From: Aradus depressus
Lineage: Eukaryota; Arthropoda; Insecta; Hemiptera; Aradidae
NCBI GenBank assembly: GCA_963662175.1
Contig: OY759217.1
Location: 46,476,108 to 46,540,107, forward strand
Length of the DNA stretch: 64,000 nucleotides
Reading direction: 5' to 3'
Part shown: one piece after another, positions 35,670 through 47,266 of the stretch
Layout of the letters: each line of letters begins with the position of its first letter
How positions within the stretch are numbered: the stretch's first letter is position 1
Made by a program: the position numbers and the translations under genes
Notes under the pieces: generated by a model
The model's input: the letters and a program-made list of their open reading frames with translations, nothing else
What the model was told of the DNA's origin: nothing
Database searches by the model: none

Positions 35670-38600
35670 TTAGGGTTCATTTTGTGAGGATTTCATTATA
35701 GCATATAATTTATATGTGGTCTCTATTCTCTGTGAAAACAATAAACAAATAATTATTTTACTTAATATACGACTTTTAAAATAAATTCTGAAATGAATTT
35801 GATACATACGTCACTAAAGGTTCTCATTTGAAGTGGAGCACTATGTTTAAACAGAACTATAGTGTAGGGTTGACTTGACTGTCTCAGCATCATGATCACT
35901 ATTTTTCTGAACCTCAAACTTTGTTCGTACCAAGGTAGGTCGTACAGTGCCTTGAACAACTCATCATTCTGTAACAAAGTTCCAACAATGATTCGTCTAC
36001 TTCATACTGAAGAGTATATTTAACTTACATTGTTATATTATTTATTAAATATATTGAGTGGTTCATAAAAAAAGCGTTGTTTCCGCGGGAGCTAAGGTGA
36101 ACATGTTTTCTTTAGCAAATTATAAATAGTGCTTTAAGGGGAGAACAACTATGCAAACCATTTCTATTTATAACAGAGATTTATTACTTGAAGTTATATC
36201 TAAATAATTATTAGTCAATTACAACCGACAAATAACCTTAAATCGAATGAGGAACAGAATGGGAAAACATTAGATAATGTTTTGTTTTGATTTATGTACG
36301 ATGCATATTATCTAAGAATCCTAAATAAATGTAAACATGAGGCAAAATAGTACTTTCTCAGATCGAATTATTTTTTAACAACTAAGTTTTCACTCTCCCT
36401 CTAAATCCTGCTTCTCTTCGGCCGATTTGTTAGAGGGGCGGGGTTCATTTCAAAATCTCTAATAACTGTCTATGTATTGAATTTACGTTATGAAAACTCT
36501 AAATTGGCAGATTACACAGTTTCCTCTATCTTACTGTATTTCATGGCAATTATCGCGGTCATACCTAAGTGGAAAGGGGGGAGGGTTGAAAATAAATTTA
36601 AACTAGAGAGTGATGTTTGGGGTGACTGCAGTTAAGTAAATCCGACATAGTCGACTGTGTAGCACTATACCGCATTGTTTTCTTGGGATTTCATTACCAC
36701 AGCTCTTCTTTACTCTTTCTCACCACATGCGATTCTACAGAGAAGGGATGAACCTCCTTAATCACGAAAAACTAATACAAATAAAAAACTCGGAAAATAG
36801 GATAGAAAACGCACGATATTGAGTCGCAGCCCAACAATGAAAACCTCCGAGCATATATTTTTACCAAGGAGCACCTGGCGGGCGATGCTCACAACTTGTA
36901 CTGAGGCCGCTTTTGAAACTAAGGCTTTCTAAAGCTAATAATAGTACAGGCATATGCTCCCTACTATTCACTACAAAATTCTTGCGAAACTTTTTTTTTT
37001 AATTTTTTTGCAAAAGTCCGGTTTTGAATCTAGGGGCCTCAATACGTTGGCAAGCATCACATATTCACATGGTTTACTTAAGCGGATAAAGCAAAATATA
37101 CGAATATTTCTAAAACCCTCCCCAACAAGATGGCGATTCCTCATTCTCACCGAATACTATATTACTTCCTGCTATACGAAGTATAGGAGAAGTTATGTAA
37201 TCGGTCATAAGTTTCATGTTCTCCCAGCTGATACAGAAAATAAAATAAAAAATTCTGTGATCACGATAACTCCCGATAGAACGAATGTATGAACACGAAA
37301 TTGCAAATGTGTATCCAGAACTCTTTAAGGTTAGTGGGGAGGCTCAACTCAAAATCACAAATAACTGCTTTTGTAATAAATGTATTCACAAAACTTTTCA
37401 TGTGTAAATTTGAAGCCGTATTAGGACGAAACCTACCAATTTTCAGTAGAATCAGCCGAAGGGGAGGGAGATCAGGGGGGAGACAGAGCGAAAACGTAAT
37501 TGATTAATTTTTGCTGGGGAAATACGTCGTACCTTTTCTCTTACTAAAATAGCTAGCCCACGCTAACCAACAGTTTTCTTTAAAAACATGTATATAAATT
37601 TTTATTTTATTTATTAAAAGAAAGTTAACATCTACAATTTTACCTCAGTTATCAGCGTTTCTCCAAGATAATTGCATACAAAATTCAGAGTAAGTAGTGC
37701 TAAGGCGGCCAACACAAGAAGAGCTTGAGCCGCAAGACTTTTTTCCTGATGACAAAATGATATAGGGTTAGAGGCTCATCAGCGAAAATATGGTTCATTT
37801 ATCTGCTCAACATCAGCAGTTGTACATAGATAAAAGAGGAACTGAGGTATATGTATTATAATTCAAGTAAGTAGTAATAAGGTGCCCAACAGAAGAAGAG
37901 GTTGAGCCGCAGGACTCTTCACCGAATCCCATCAGCGAAAATATGGTTCATTTATCTGCTAAATATTATTAAGGTGCCCAACAGAAGAAGAGCTAGACCC
38001 GCAGGACCCTTCACCTGATGACAAAATTATATAGGGTTAGAGGCTCATCAGCGAAAATATGGTTCATTTATCTGACAAACTTGAGCAGTTGTACATATTA
38101 CAAAGGAGGAATTGAGGTATATGTATTATAATTCAAGTAAGTAGTAATAAGGTGCCTAACAGAAGAAGAGCTTGAGTCGCAGGACTCTTCACCTGATGAC
38201 AAAATTATATACCCTAAATTTTGGGTCTAAGAGTTGTAGAAACACTGGATTTGCTAAAAGCGCTACAATAAAGCACAAAGTATCATCACTGCAGAACTGT
38301 GCGCTCTCTCTGCTGAACTCCACCATGGATGGACAATCATTCATCGTCTGTTCAGACTCGATGGCAACACTACAAGCAACCCAAGTATTGTACACTGATG
38401 ATCCTCTCGTGAGTAGAATCCATAGATACACAGATTATATCTTATCTGCGGGTAAATCAGTCATATTTGTGTGGGTTCCATCACATGTAGGCATAGAAGG
38501 AAAAGAACAACAACAACCTTGCCGCAAAATAAGCCTCAACTTCAGCTGCTGAATGTAATGGAATTTATACAAAATCGGATCTCAAACAGATACTACATGT

Positions 38601-41344
38601 TAAGGTTAAACTGGGTTGGATGAACTTGACGACCACAGCAAATTAAAATACATCAAAAAAGGGGTGGAACCATGGAAAACGTCCATCAGGGATAACCGAC
38701 GAGAAGAAGTGGCAGTGATGAGGCTACGAGTGGGTCACAGTCGGCTGAGCGAAGAGAGGAAGCCAGGAAGTGTGAACTGTGTGAGGAGGAGCTGTCGGTG
38801 CGGCACATCCTGGAGGAGTGTCCACTCTATCAGAAGGAGCTGACCGAGAGAGGCATCACCAGAGCACTGCCAGCAGCCCTGGGCAACCACCGAGAGCCAC
38901 TCCAGAGGACTATTGACTTCTTTAGAGATACAAAGCTAATGAACGAGCTCTAATGCAAGCAAAAATGTAAAAGTATACAATAATAGAAAAAAAATAAATA
39001 AAAATAACATCTCAAAGTACTTACCTAGATGGTGAGCATCTATAGCCATAATCCTAATCCTAATCCTAATCTGCTAAACTTGAGCAGTTGAACATATTAT
39101 AAAGACAGAAATGAGGTATATGTATTATAAATGAAGAATCCGCTGAAATCAAAGTGTCATCTCGATTATGTCTTGGATCCATGTACCAAATTTCGAGTCG
39201 ATACATTTATTAAATTGGCATTTATTAAGCTTTTATGTAGAACACCCTTCAAAGAATGAAAAAAAATGTTATCGTGATGATTTTTTTTAGGTGAAGTAAA
39301 AATGACAACGCCTATTGTAGTATAGTTTATGTTGCAGGAAAGTTCATGAAAACGTAGACTCACCATCATATAATAATAGGCATAAAAAGAGAAAATTATG
39401 CTTGACAACTTAAATTATTAGTTAATATGCGGTATTGCATTTAGATAAACTTTGTTTCGTTACAATCAGCACATCGGCAGTTATTATTCGAAATTCTTCG
39501 AAAAAAATGTGTTCAAATGCAAAATGATTTTAGCCTCTATTTAATGGAGGCTCTGCCTTAAAATACTATCAAATTTCGTCGAAATGTTCCATTAGTTTTG
39601 GAAATATGAGGAATGGCAAAAATACGTGTTAAAACAAAAAAAAAATGTTTTCGTGACGAGTTTTTTCAAGGTGAAGTAAAAATGACAACTCCTATTATTG
39701 TAATAATGTTATGTTGCAGAAAAGTTCATGAAAACGTGAACTTACCGTCATAGAATAATAGGCATATAAAGAGAAAATGATGCAAGACAACATATTTTGA
39801 AACTCGTACACCAGGCCAAAAGCTTCTTTAAGATCCCTGTGCCACCTGAAAACCAAATTAAAAATGAATCAACAATTGCGAAACTTTGTGCACCTAATAT
39901 TATTTTAAGGCGATAAATAGTTGTCTTTATGAAGTGTCATCTAAGTTGCGGTCTTGTAGTTAGTTTTAAATTGTTACTGTACTTTTTAGTGTTTATATAA
40001 GGTACCTAGTTTATTTACAGTGCGAAAGGGGGACAGAGCTTTGTAAAACCTGTGCTGAGGAGTTCATTCAAAATAATATTAAAATAAATTAAGACATGAT
40101 ATATTTATTCTATCGGGAGTTATCGTGCCTTCTAAGAATCCCAATTTTCAGTAATGACCACTGTCAGATCTATCTTAGGACCACAGCGGCTTAGCTATTT
40201 ACTTACTGAGAAAACATTCTCTTCGCTGCTTTAATATATTACATGCACTCCGAAACATGATAAAAACAATAATTAATTAAATAAGCAATTGAATTTATTT
40301 ATGTAAAATCATAATAGATTGAAACTCAAATATTTTTGTGATTCTTAATATTTACTTAACATTTCCCCCCCTCAATAAAGTTATTTTGCCGAAAAGCAAT
40401 AATTAAGGAATAATAATTTTTTACATAATTTGTCAGTTCTTTCTTATTGACATTCAACACTAGGATATTTTCTCCTGACTATAAAGGACGAGTCGCAAGA
40501 TAATTACAATAAATATAACTAAAATTGTCCAGCAATGTCTGGAACATACTTGTATATTAGGTATATTGACGATATTATATTTAACTACTTACTTCGTCAG
40601 AATGGTGTGTTTCTTGCAGAACTCGAACAATTCAGGGTAACCGTCAATATTTCGTTCTAATTTTAATTTCATTTTTAATTTAAATAATTGTATTTTGAGG
40701 ATATTTATTTCTGTAATTGTACAGATAACAATCATTGAGAACATACCGTCTCCCCCGAAAACATAAAAAGCACCTAAACAAATCCAAAGTGCAGAGCCAC
40801 CTTCCACCCAATAAAAAGAGGTATTTGGTTCGATGGGCTGAGTTAATAGACCAGAGATCGGAAGAGGCACCAAAGTGGGAGATGTTTTAATGTCGAAATA
40901 GCACAAAATTGCATCTATAATTACTCGACCTGGGAAAAAAATGGTACAAAAAATAGCAAAACATGCTATAAATTTATAAGATACCTTCCAAAAATAGGTA
41001 ATATTTTTATTTAATAAATCAATCTCCCAAGACTCTTTATGATTGGAGATCAAGTCGTTTAGTCCTTTCATTAAACTTACAATTTCTCTTCTTTTAAAGG
41101 CATACAGAAAACCTTTCCCAAAAGCAAAAATAGTCGTTGGACACAAAACGACGTCACTTATGGTACCTGCAGAGAAATCCGTTTTATACAAGGTACCCAA
41201 ACTTATAAACATTATGATGAAAACATAAACTACACGCAACATTTGGAGAATGGATAATAGTTTCCCATATTTATGGTTATCAAAATCATACCAACAACCA
41301 CAAATTTTTAAGTAATTAATAGTGAAGGTCACCCACGGATTCAT
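35670..41344 (-). CDS. odorant receptor OR-4 (7tm_6 family), five exons, intact
   Basis: Exons 5' to 3': 40593-41344, 39746-39845, 37644-37745, 35810-35968, 35670-35729; 390 residues. Exon 1 starts MNPWVTFTINYLKICGCW; exon 2 reads WHRDLKEAFGLVYEFQNML; exon 3 ends NFVCNYLGETLITE, differing from OR-1 to OR-3 (FGCNYLGEMLISE) but matching OR-5. The C-terminus runs past the ancestral stop to end MKSSQNEP. Its introns carry vestigial copies of its own exons 2 and 3 and a LINE fragment, so several decoy splice acceptors exist. Confidence 0.9.
37440..37545 (+). repeat. dispersed repeat (GATTAATT family) joined to tandem-array unit
   Basis: Inverted relatives of the 30040-30910 units (37250-37460) run into the AATTGATTAATTTTTGCTGG core, the same order as in the minus-strand copies at 30350-30490 and 55385-55520. 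This suggests that both modules belong to one larger repeat. Confidence 0.45.
37866..38192 (-). pseudogene. three vestigial copies of the 5' half of OR-4 exon 3
   Basis: Fragments at about 37866-37922, 37970-38014 and 38135-38192 translate on the minus strand like the start of exon 3 (VKSPAAQPLLLLGTLLLLT in the first). Two keep the preceding acceptor CATCAG; the first has lost it. All lack the conserved NYLGE part and the donor site. They lie in a tandem array with intron sequence (AGGCTCATCAGCGAAAATAT repeats), just upstream in gene sense of the true exon 3. Confidence 0.75.
38210..38995 (+). mobile_element. 5'-truncated LINE: RNase H and C-terminal tail
   Basis: The plus frame has FIVCSDSMATLQATQ and IFVWVPSHVGIEGKE, the middle and late RNase H motifs. 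After a gap come VMRLRVGHSRL and, in another frame, CELCEEELSVRHILEEC with a stop at 38951-38953, then an A-rich tail. Frameshifts make it dead. It is inserted antisense in OR-4 intron 2, next to the exon-3 vestiges. Confidence 0.75.
39363..39405 (-). pseudogene. vestigial copy of OR-4 exon 2 (3' half)
   Basis: The minus strand reads LSCIIFSFYAYYYMM and a donor-like GTGAGT, matching the end of exon 2 at 39746-39845. The flanking sequence (GGTGAAGTAAAAATGACAAC) is also duplicated at about 39675, so a segment of about 150 bases was copied, then lost its acceptor side. Confidence 0.7.
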
Positions 41345-41979
41345 GATTCCTGAGAGCTGTACTGTATACTAAGTTTTGGAAATGAGTGAGGACGGATAAT
41401 CTTTGCTTGAATGATATATTCCAGAGACATAAATTGATCCCTGTAATTGTCTGTCTCTCAACAACCCTCAAACTTTTCTAACTCGCCTGAGAGAAGGCAA
41501 GTGTACGTCAGGTTCCTACAGAGTCTCTTGAATTATATATATCTAGGAGTCAATTTTCTGTCTAATTGCTAAATAACTTTGTTTTCTACTTCGTCAAGGT
41601 GGTAGTGTTGTTTGCCTTACTTTCTTATAAGTCATGAAGTAGGAACAATATAAATTACTGAATAATTATGTTACTTCCAGACAAATTAAGAATATGTATT
41701 ACTTTCCTTTCGTCATGGTTCCTTAGTTATAATTGAATAGAAATGTTAATTTCATAAGATAAGTTTCAATATTAAGGAAGGTTTACAGAGGTGAATAGAA
41801 AATTGAAGTACATTCTCTTGCATGATACACTCCAAAGGCTGCTTTGATACGAGCATGAGTTTTTCCTTGATACTGATTGTACACTGCCATTGGTTTCATG
41901 GAGGTTTTTACCCAGAAGCAATGCAACCGTTAAAAAAAATAGTTTAGTTAAAATAGGAAAAGAGTCTGCGATTCACAAA

Positions 41980-42235
41980 ACACTTTAAAACTGAACGTGT
42001 TCTTTAGGAGGATATCATTTATTCTCGTTTGACAACATGCGAACACTAATATACTAAAAGTGTTTTGTCGAGGGATTCTGCGATTCATAAAACACTCAAA
42101 TACTGAAAGTGTTCTTTAGGAAGAGGATTCATTTTCGTTCGACAACATGCGAACACTAATATACTAAAAGTGTTTTGTCGAGGGATTCTGCGATTCACAA
42201 AACACTTGTAAAACTGACGGTGTTTTTTGGAAGGA
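41980..42235. repeat. 110-bp tandem repeat, ~2.3 units
   Basis: CGAGGGATTC recurs at 42069 and 42179. Each unit contains AAAACACT and AGTGTTTT words that can form short hairpins, plus GACAACATGCGAACACTAAT. The copy at 60066-60660 has about 5.4 units. Confidence 0.9.
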
Positions 42236-42597
42236 AGATATCATATTTTCTATGTTAATTTTTTTAACGGTTGACTTGTTACTGCAGGAAAATATAGAAT
42301 TAATAAGCATAAATAATAAAAATAAAGGTTCTCATAATTCATGCATTACATTAACTGCTTTGTGTATACCAATAGTATAACCAATGACGGTTGATTTTCC
42401 GTAAAAGCCAAAAAAGTAATCATTTTCATTTATATGATAAAACGAAAAATGCATTGAGTACTTAATAAATTATGCAAATTTGATAAAAAGTTAAATACTT
42501 GCTCAAACCTTTGGTAATGAGGGATGAAAGCTTTTTATGAATGTAAATCTAAATTAAATCCATATGTGATAGTGAGATGTGTTGTGGGGACGAGATT

Positions 42598-42797
42598 TCT
42601 CATAGAAATAAAAGACGTTGTCTTCTCTTCCCACTTCTATTATTGAACAGAACTGGTTTTCAATACGACAGCGTCATCATCAGTGGTACATACCACCCAC
42701 ACTGCATAGCAGTTAAAGCTGATGCTGTTGCGTTGAAAACTGATTCTGGTCAATAATAAAACAGTGGGAACACATATTTTATTTCTATGCTTAACGT
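42598..42797. mobile_element. palindromic element with CTGATGA-type arms
   Basis: Arms begin CATAGAAATAAAAGACGTTG on the left and end ATTTTATTTCTATG on the right, each of about 85 bases, imperfect. Each arm resembles 12425-12550. No coding sequence. Confidence 0.65.
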
Positions 42798-43596
42798 AAT
42801 TCGTCAGGTCTCGTAAACTTTAATATATATTTGCTAACTTCTTCAATATACAAATCATTTGTAATTGTTATTAAAGAAGAAATATGAACTATTAACGTCA
42901 AGCAAGCAGAAAAGTAAACTATAACATTCAAAGTTCTCTTAGTCGAGTTTTACAAACGTTACGTTATGTACTTGTTAATTTTGCTAAAACTGTATAAAAA
43001 TTTACTTATTTTATCTCGATAAGTTCCAAACTGTAACTTACAGATGAAGTTGAGCTTTTTTTACTGCATTTCCGATGATAAATTCAATTTAAAATTATAT
43101 AAAATGTATTTAATATTTCTTATTTGTAAAAGTTATAAATAAATTAATAACCCTCAATTACTCCACTCCACGACAATGAATGAAAGAAAGTCTTACACCA
43201 AAGCTAAATACTCGACGCAAACAAGAAGAAAAAAAAAAAAAAAGCCTCATTCGATGCACAACTCTAAGTCAGGTTATATTGAGTGCAGATTCAATTGAAA
43301 TAATTTACGATCTTTCATGAGAACAGCTGACGACCAGGAACGGTAAACAAGCAAATTAACCTTTTCTTATTTTCTCAATTTTTAAAAAACATTTTACTCT
43401 TGTTAATTGTTTATTTTGTTTGTTTCTTTTCGTTTATTTGTGTTATATGATTCGTTTTTGTTCTAAAGTGTATTTTTTTTTCTCTCTTTTTTGCATGTAA
43501 AAGTAGGTACATCAAATGGTACATCATATTACGTGGAGTGAGTCTCTAATTATGTCGTGTGACAACGGGCACGGCTCAATTGGACAGTCAATCCTT

Positions 43597-43668
43597 TACT
43601 GGCCTCTCTGGCTCAGAGGTTGGCTGTCCGTCTCTTAACTCATAAATAGTTGGTTCGAGAATCCACTA
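43597..43668 (+). other. tRNA-like sequence, probable retroposon head
   Basis: CTCTGGCTCAGAGGTTGGCT resembles an A-box/D-arm and GGTTCGAGAATCC a B-box/T-arm, at tRNA-like spacing. The outer seven bases do not pair as an acceptor stem, so it is not a working tRNA. It sits just before the LINE-derived remnant; an identical copy is at 62330-62400. Confidence 0.5.
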
Positions 43669-44945
43669 CCCTACATTTTTTTAAAAATTATTCATTTTTT
43701 TTTCTTTTTCATTTGGGGAAGAGTAATAATAAAAATAATAGAGCAATATCAGCTCCGAACTCCCCTGAAAAGGCATCAAAGCGTGCTGCCAGGACTTGTT
43801 CCACCACCAGCCTGTCTCAACCGGCTCCCGATTTCACCTCTATTAACCCTTTTGCAACTTTAACACCGGAAAAAGCTACTACATCACACGTCTCTAATAT
43901 GGAAGAGAATACACAGAAGGCGGATGATCCTAAACCGCCTCCGATATTTATAAAAAATATTTCAAATTATGCAGAATTTTTTAGACGTTTGGAGACGATT
44001 GCAGGAATCAACTCATTTCTCTGCAAATTGAAACAAGATCACACTACAGTGTCCTGTCAATCAATTAATGCATACAGGGCCATAGTAAAGAATTTTACTG
44101 AACAAAAATGTCGGTTTCATTCTTCATGGTGCAAATCGACAAACCATATAGAATTGTTGTCAGAAACCTCCACCACACAACTCTCCCAGAAATAATCAAG
44201 GACCAGTTGGCGGAGCTGGGGCATTCTGTCAGGAGTATCACTAATCTCATTCAACGGAAAAAAGACCCGATTTCTGGTACCGTGGTGAAATATCCTCTTC
44301 CTCTCTTCTTCGTGGACTTAGAGCCACAAACAAACAATAAGGAAATATTTCTCCTTAAAACACTATACTGCGAGTATATCAGAATAGTGATTGAGGAGCC
44401 TCACAAAAAAAAAAAACGATTGTACAATGCCACGGGTGTCAAGCGTATGGACATACGAAGGCTTATTGTCACTGCCTTCCAAGATGTGTTAAATATGCTG
44501 GAGATCATTTAACATTTAACGTAAAAAAGCACAGTCCTCCTAACAAGCCCATATCACAGCTCCAGTTCCAATCCTTCTTCCATTCCCTTGGTTCTCGATT
44601 CATTTCTGGTGGCGACTACAACCCAAAACATCCCCTATGGGGAAGCCGCGTGACCTCACTCTCCTTAGATCTCTCAGTTCTATTAATCCTCAGTTCCTCT
44701 CCCCTCCAGAGCCGACGTACTGGCCTACATCACTCACAAAACGTCCTGATCTGCTGGATTTCTTCACCTCCTCCCAATCATCTGCTTTTCACCCCCAAAC
44801 ATACAATCTTTGCCATCCTTCCTCAGACCATAGTCCAGTTCTTTTGGTCCTAGATACACATCCTAATCTTGTGAACCCACAACCTAAATTAATATACGGC
44901 CAGGTTGAAGAAGATTTGAACATTGAACTCATTAAGGAATTAATT
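43650..44945 (+). pseudogene. internally deleted Jockey-clade LINE, frameshifted (copy 1)
   Basis: Gag-like frame 43650-44195 contains PPPIFIKNISNYAEFFRR; the next frame continues it with YRIVVRNLHHTTLPEIIKDQ and FFVDLEPQTNNKE. After an A-run slip comes a zinc knuckle, CHGCQAYGHTKAYC, in a third frame. This joins directly to endonuclease sequence: GGDYNPKHPLWGSR, then PTYWPTSLTKRPDLLDFF and SSDHSPVLL. The N-terminal endonuclease part and all reverse transcriptase are missing. The tail near 44950 is AT-rich without a clear poly-A. Confidence 0.75.
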
Positions 44946-45097
44946 TTTTAAATGCCTTGTCTCACTTCTTGAAGACAACAGAAACAATAAGAAAATTGAA
45001 CTAAATATGTTTATAATGGAGGAAATGTTCAAAAATAATAAAAAATTGTATTTACTTATTTAATAACCATGGTATATAAGTCGTGTTTCATGTACCA

Positions 45098-46480
45098 CTT
45101 TACTCTGATGCCTTAATATATTTTAAAAGATACTGCTTATGTTTATGACCTAATCAAAAATCTTGTACAGTAAAAGTTATAGAGAAAACTAAAATACATA
45201 TTTTGTGTTAAATACAATTTTTCGCAGGTGGTTCGGTTATAGAGATACATGCCGAAAACAGTCCTGAAAGTAGTTTTGGAACACATATTTTTAGACTTTT
45301 CCTTCATTTAACCGAAAACGGTTATATAATTAGGTATGTTACATCAAGACAAATTAAGCCTATGTATTATTTTCACTTCATCATGGTTCCTCAGCTATAA
45401 TATAATAAATATGTTAATTTCACAAGAAAGGTTTTAATATTAAGGAAGGTTTGCTGAGGTGACTAGAAAACTGATTATTTCATAATTTCTGTCGCATGTT
45501 ATACTCCAAAGGCAGCTTTGATAAGAGCACGACGTTTACCTTGATACTGATTGTACACTACCATTGCTTAACGTCCAATCAGAAGAACGGTGTGTCTAAG
45601 ATGATCTCGCCTTCTAGATAAAAATAAAACCTAAGAGCCTCGGCCAGTTTATATTGTAAAACGCATTATTAAATGAGCATCCCTAGACAACATTTAAGGA
45701 AATACTATTAAAAGCAGAGCAATGACAACCACTAAATAATAAAATTAATAATGGCGACCCCAAAATATTACATTTCAATTAAAGTATCTAATAATAAAGT
45801 GGGCAGGCAACTATGTCCTGTATCATAGGTTTGGTCAACCTCTCATCGTATCAAGTATAGTCACTTGCAGTGTTAACAAAACTAAACTTTTTTTCTTTAC
45901 AGGTTACGTTGCCTACTTCTTTCCAAGGAGTCAAAGACTCGGATCCAATCTCAAACACCAGCGACTACAAGTACTCGAATAGTAAATATTCTTAGAGTCG
46001 CCACCCACATCTATAAAAGTATGTATCAAGAAACCCTAGTAGACAAGTATCAGACAATAATACGAGCACAGTGTACAGCTTATCACAAAATATTATTCAT
46101 TTTTTAAAGAAAAATAGGAATAACGACAGAAAAAGTTGCATTAAAGCAAAGTGAAAAGTTTATTGAATACATAAAAAACAACGTTTTTATAATTAATTTA
46201 AATAATAATGTGCTTTTATCATATTGTTCCAGCGTAAAGTCGATTGATGTCACTTTGATAGACGAAGCTTTTTCATGAATAACGTTTTTTTTGTCAAGTA
46301 CAATTGAAGTAAAGAACTTATATAATGATAAGGGTGAAAACAGATTTATAGTCCAAGCTCCAATGGCACAAAAAGGTACACCATCGAACACATCAAATTT
46401 GAAAGGTGAAAATGCTGGAAAACATGTAAAAAATAATTTATGGTTTCTAGATTTACTTTGTGAAGCTCCATTCTAGGAAT
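45098..46480. other. spacer, no gene seen
   Basis: AT-rich. Contains a SINE fragment (45560-45650, minus strand; GCTTAACGTCCAATCAGAAG and AGCCTCGGCC) and a stretch at 45310-45560 that resembles the receptor 5' flanks (ATGTTACATCAAGACAAATT). Short frames at 46100-46480 have no recognised motif. Confidence 0.5.
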
Positions 46481-46483
46481 AGA

Positions 46484-46569
46484 TAATTAAAATGCACAAT
46501 TTCTTTGTCAAACTTCACTATATATCAATATATAGTGAAGTTTGACAAAGAAATTGTGCATTTTAATTA
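46484..46569. repeat. perfect 86-bp hairpin, 42-bp arms, 2-base loop
   Basis: The left arm ends CTTCACTATATAT and the right arm starts with its exact complement. Every base pairs over 42 positions. Non-coding; probably a foldback or MITE relic. Confidence 0.9.
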
Positions 46570-46878
46570 ACATGCAAAAAACTTGTTACCCCCACCAGGC
46601 TAGTAAATACTTTTTTATAATTGATATTTTTAATAAACTTTTGAAATTACCTAAAAAAATGAACTTACTTTTTAAAACACCTGATTGAAATTTACACAAT
46701 CTATGGTAAATAATGTATCGTTTTTGAAACAGTTTGTCTGGCTGTCAACTTTTGTTAATCAATACCGGTCCCTGAACACAGATTTAGAGGCATCGAACAC
46801 AACGGAAGATGGATGTTTGAAGAGCACGGAGGATGAGGTGAAGAATAAGACGTAACAACGGGGAGATATTCCAGTGAT

Positions 46879-47067
46879 GTGAGGTGCCGTCCAGTGGAGA
46901 GGACCCTGAACACAGATCCCCGCCCTTATGGGTTTGTCGCCTGCAACTCGGGGGAATTCATATCCTCGAACTATCTTTCCGATGGGGAAGAAGACTGTTC
47001 AAATGCAACAGATGAAGAAAACTGTATGATCCCATCAACAGGCTCCAGGCTCCAACAAGCACTGTAA
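46879..47067 (+). pseudogene. LDL-receptor class A-like domain remnant
   Basis: A 62-codon frame contains CNSGEFISSNYLSDGEEDC followed by SNATDEENC. Spacing, the GEF start and the DC-x5-DE-x2-C end are those of an LDLa calcium-binding repeat, but the repeat's Cys pairs are incomplete (four Cys visible, including the CMIP context, instead of six). It stands alone in intergenic DNA beside a LINE insertion. Exon fragment, processed pseudogene or chance are all possible. Confidence 0.4.
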
Positions 47068-47163
47068 CACTCCTGTATTGAGTACACCTTTAGTTCAAAG
47101 TATCTTGACAACTGCACGGATCATGACAACGTCCGCCTCTACAACAATATCTACCTCATCCAC

Positions 47164-47175
47164 AAAATCAGAAGT
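47164..47175. repeat. 12-bp target-site duplication, left
   Basis: AAAATCAGAAGT; an identical copy is at 51423-51434, on the other side of the LINE. Confidence 0.8.
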
Positions 47176-47266
47176 TTGGGAAAGAAAAAAAAAAAAAACA
47201 TTTTATTTGGACCAGTACTAAGTATGTACTTTACACAAAATGAGCAAATAAACAAGAAAATTATAA

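Larger units (their letters stand above)
41345..45097. repeat. segmental duplication, copy upstream of OR-4
   Basis: Nearly identical to 59428-63831 upstream of OR-5. Differences: three fewer 110-bp units, absence of a ~220-base segment present at 61350-61573, a shorter stretch near 43520, and scattered substitutions. Homology ends at the common TTTCATGTACCA on the right. Confidence 0.9.

Noticed and set aside
43597..43668. A tRNA gene
   Set aside because: A- and B-box-like words are present but no acceptor stem pairs, and the sequence is duplicated with a LINE relic.
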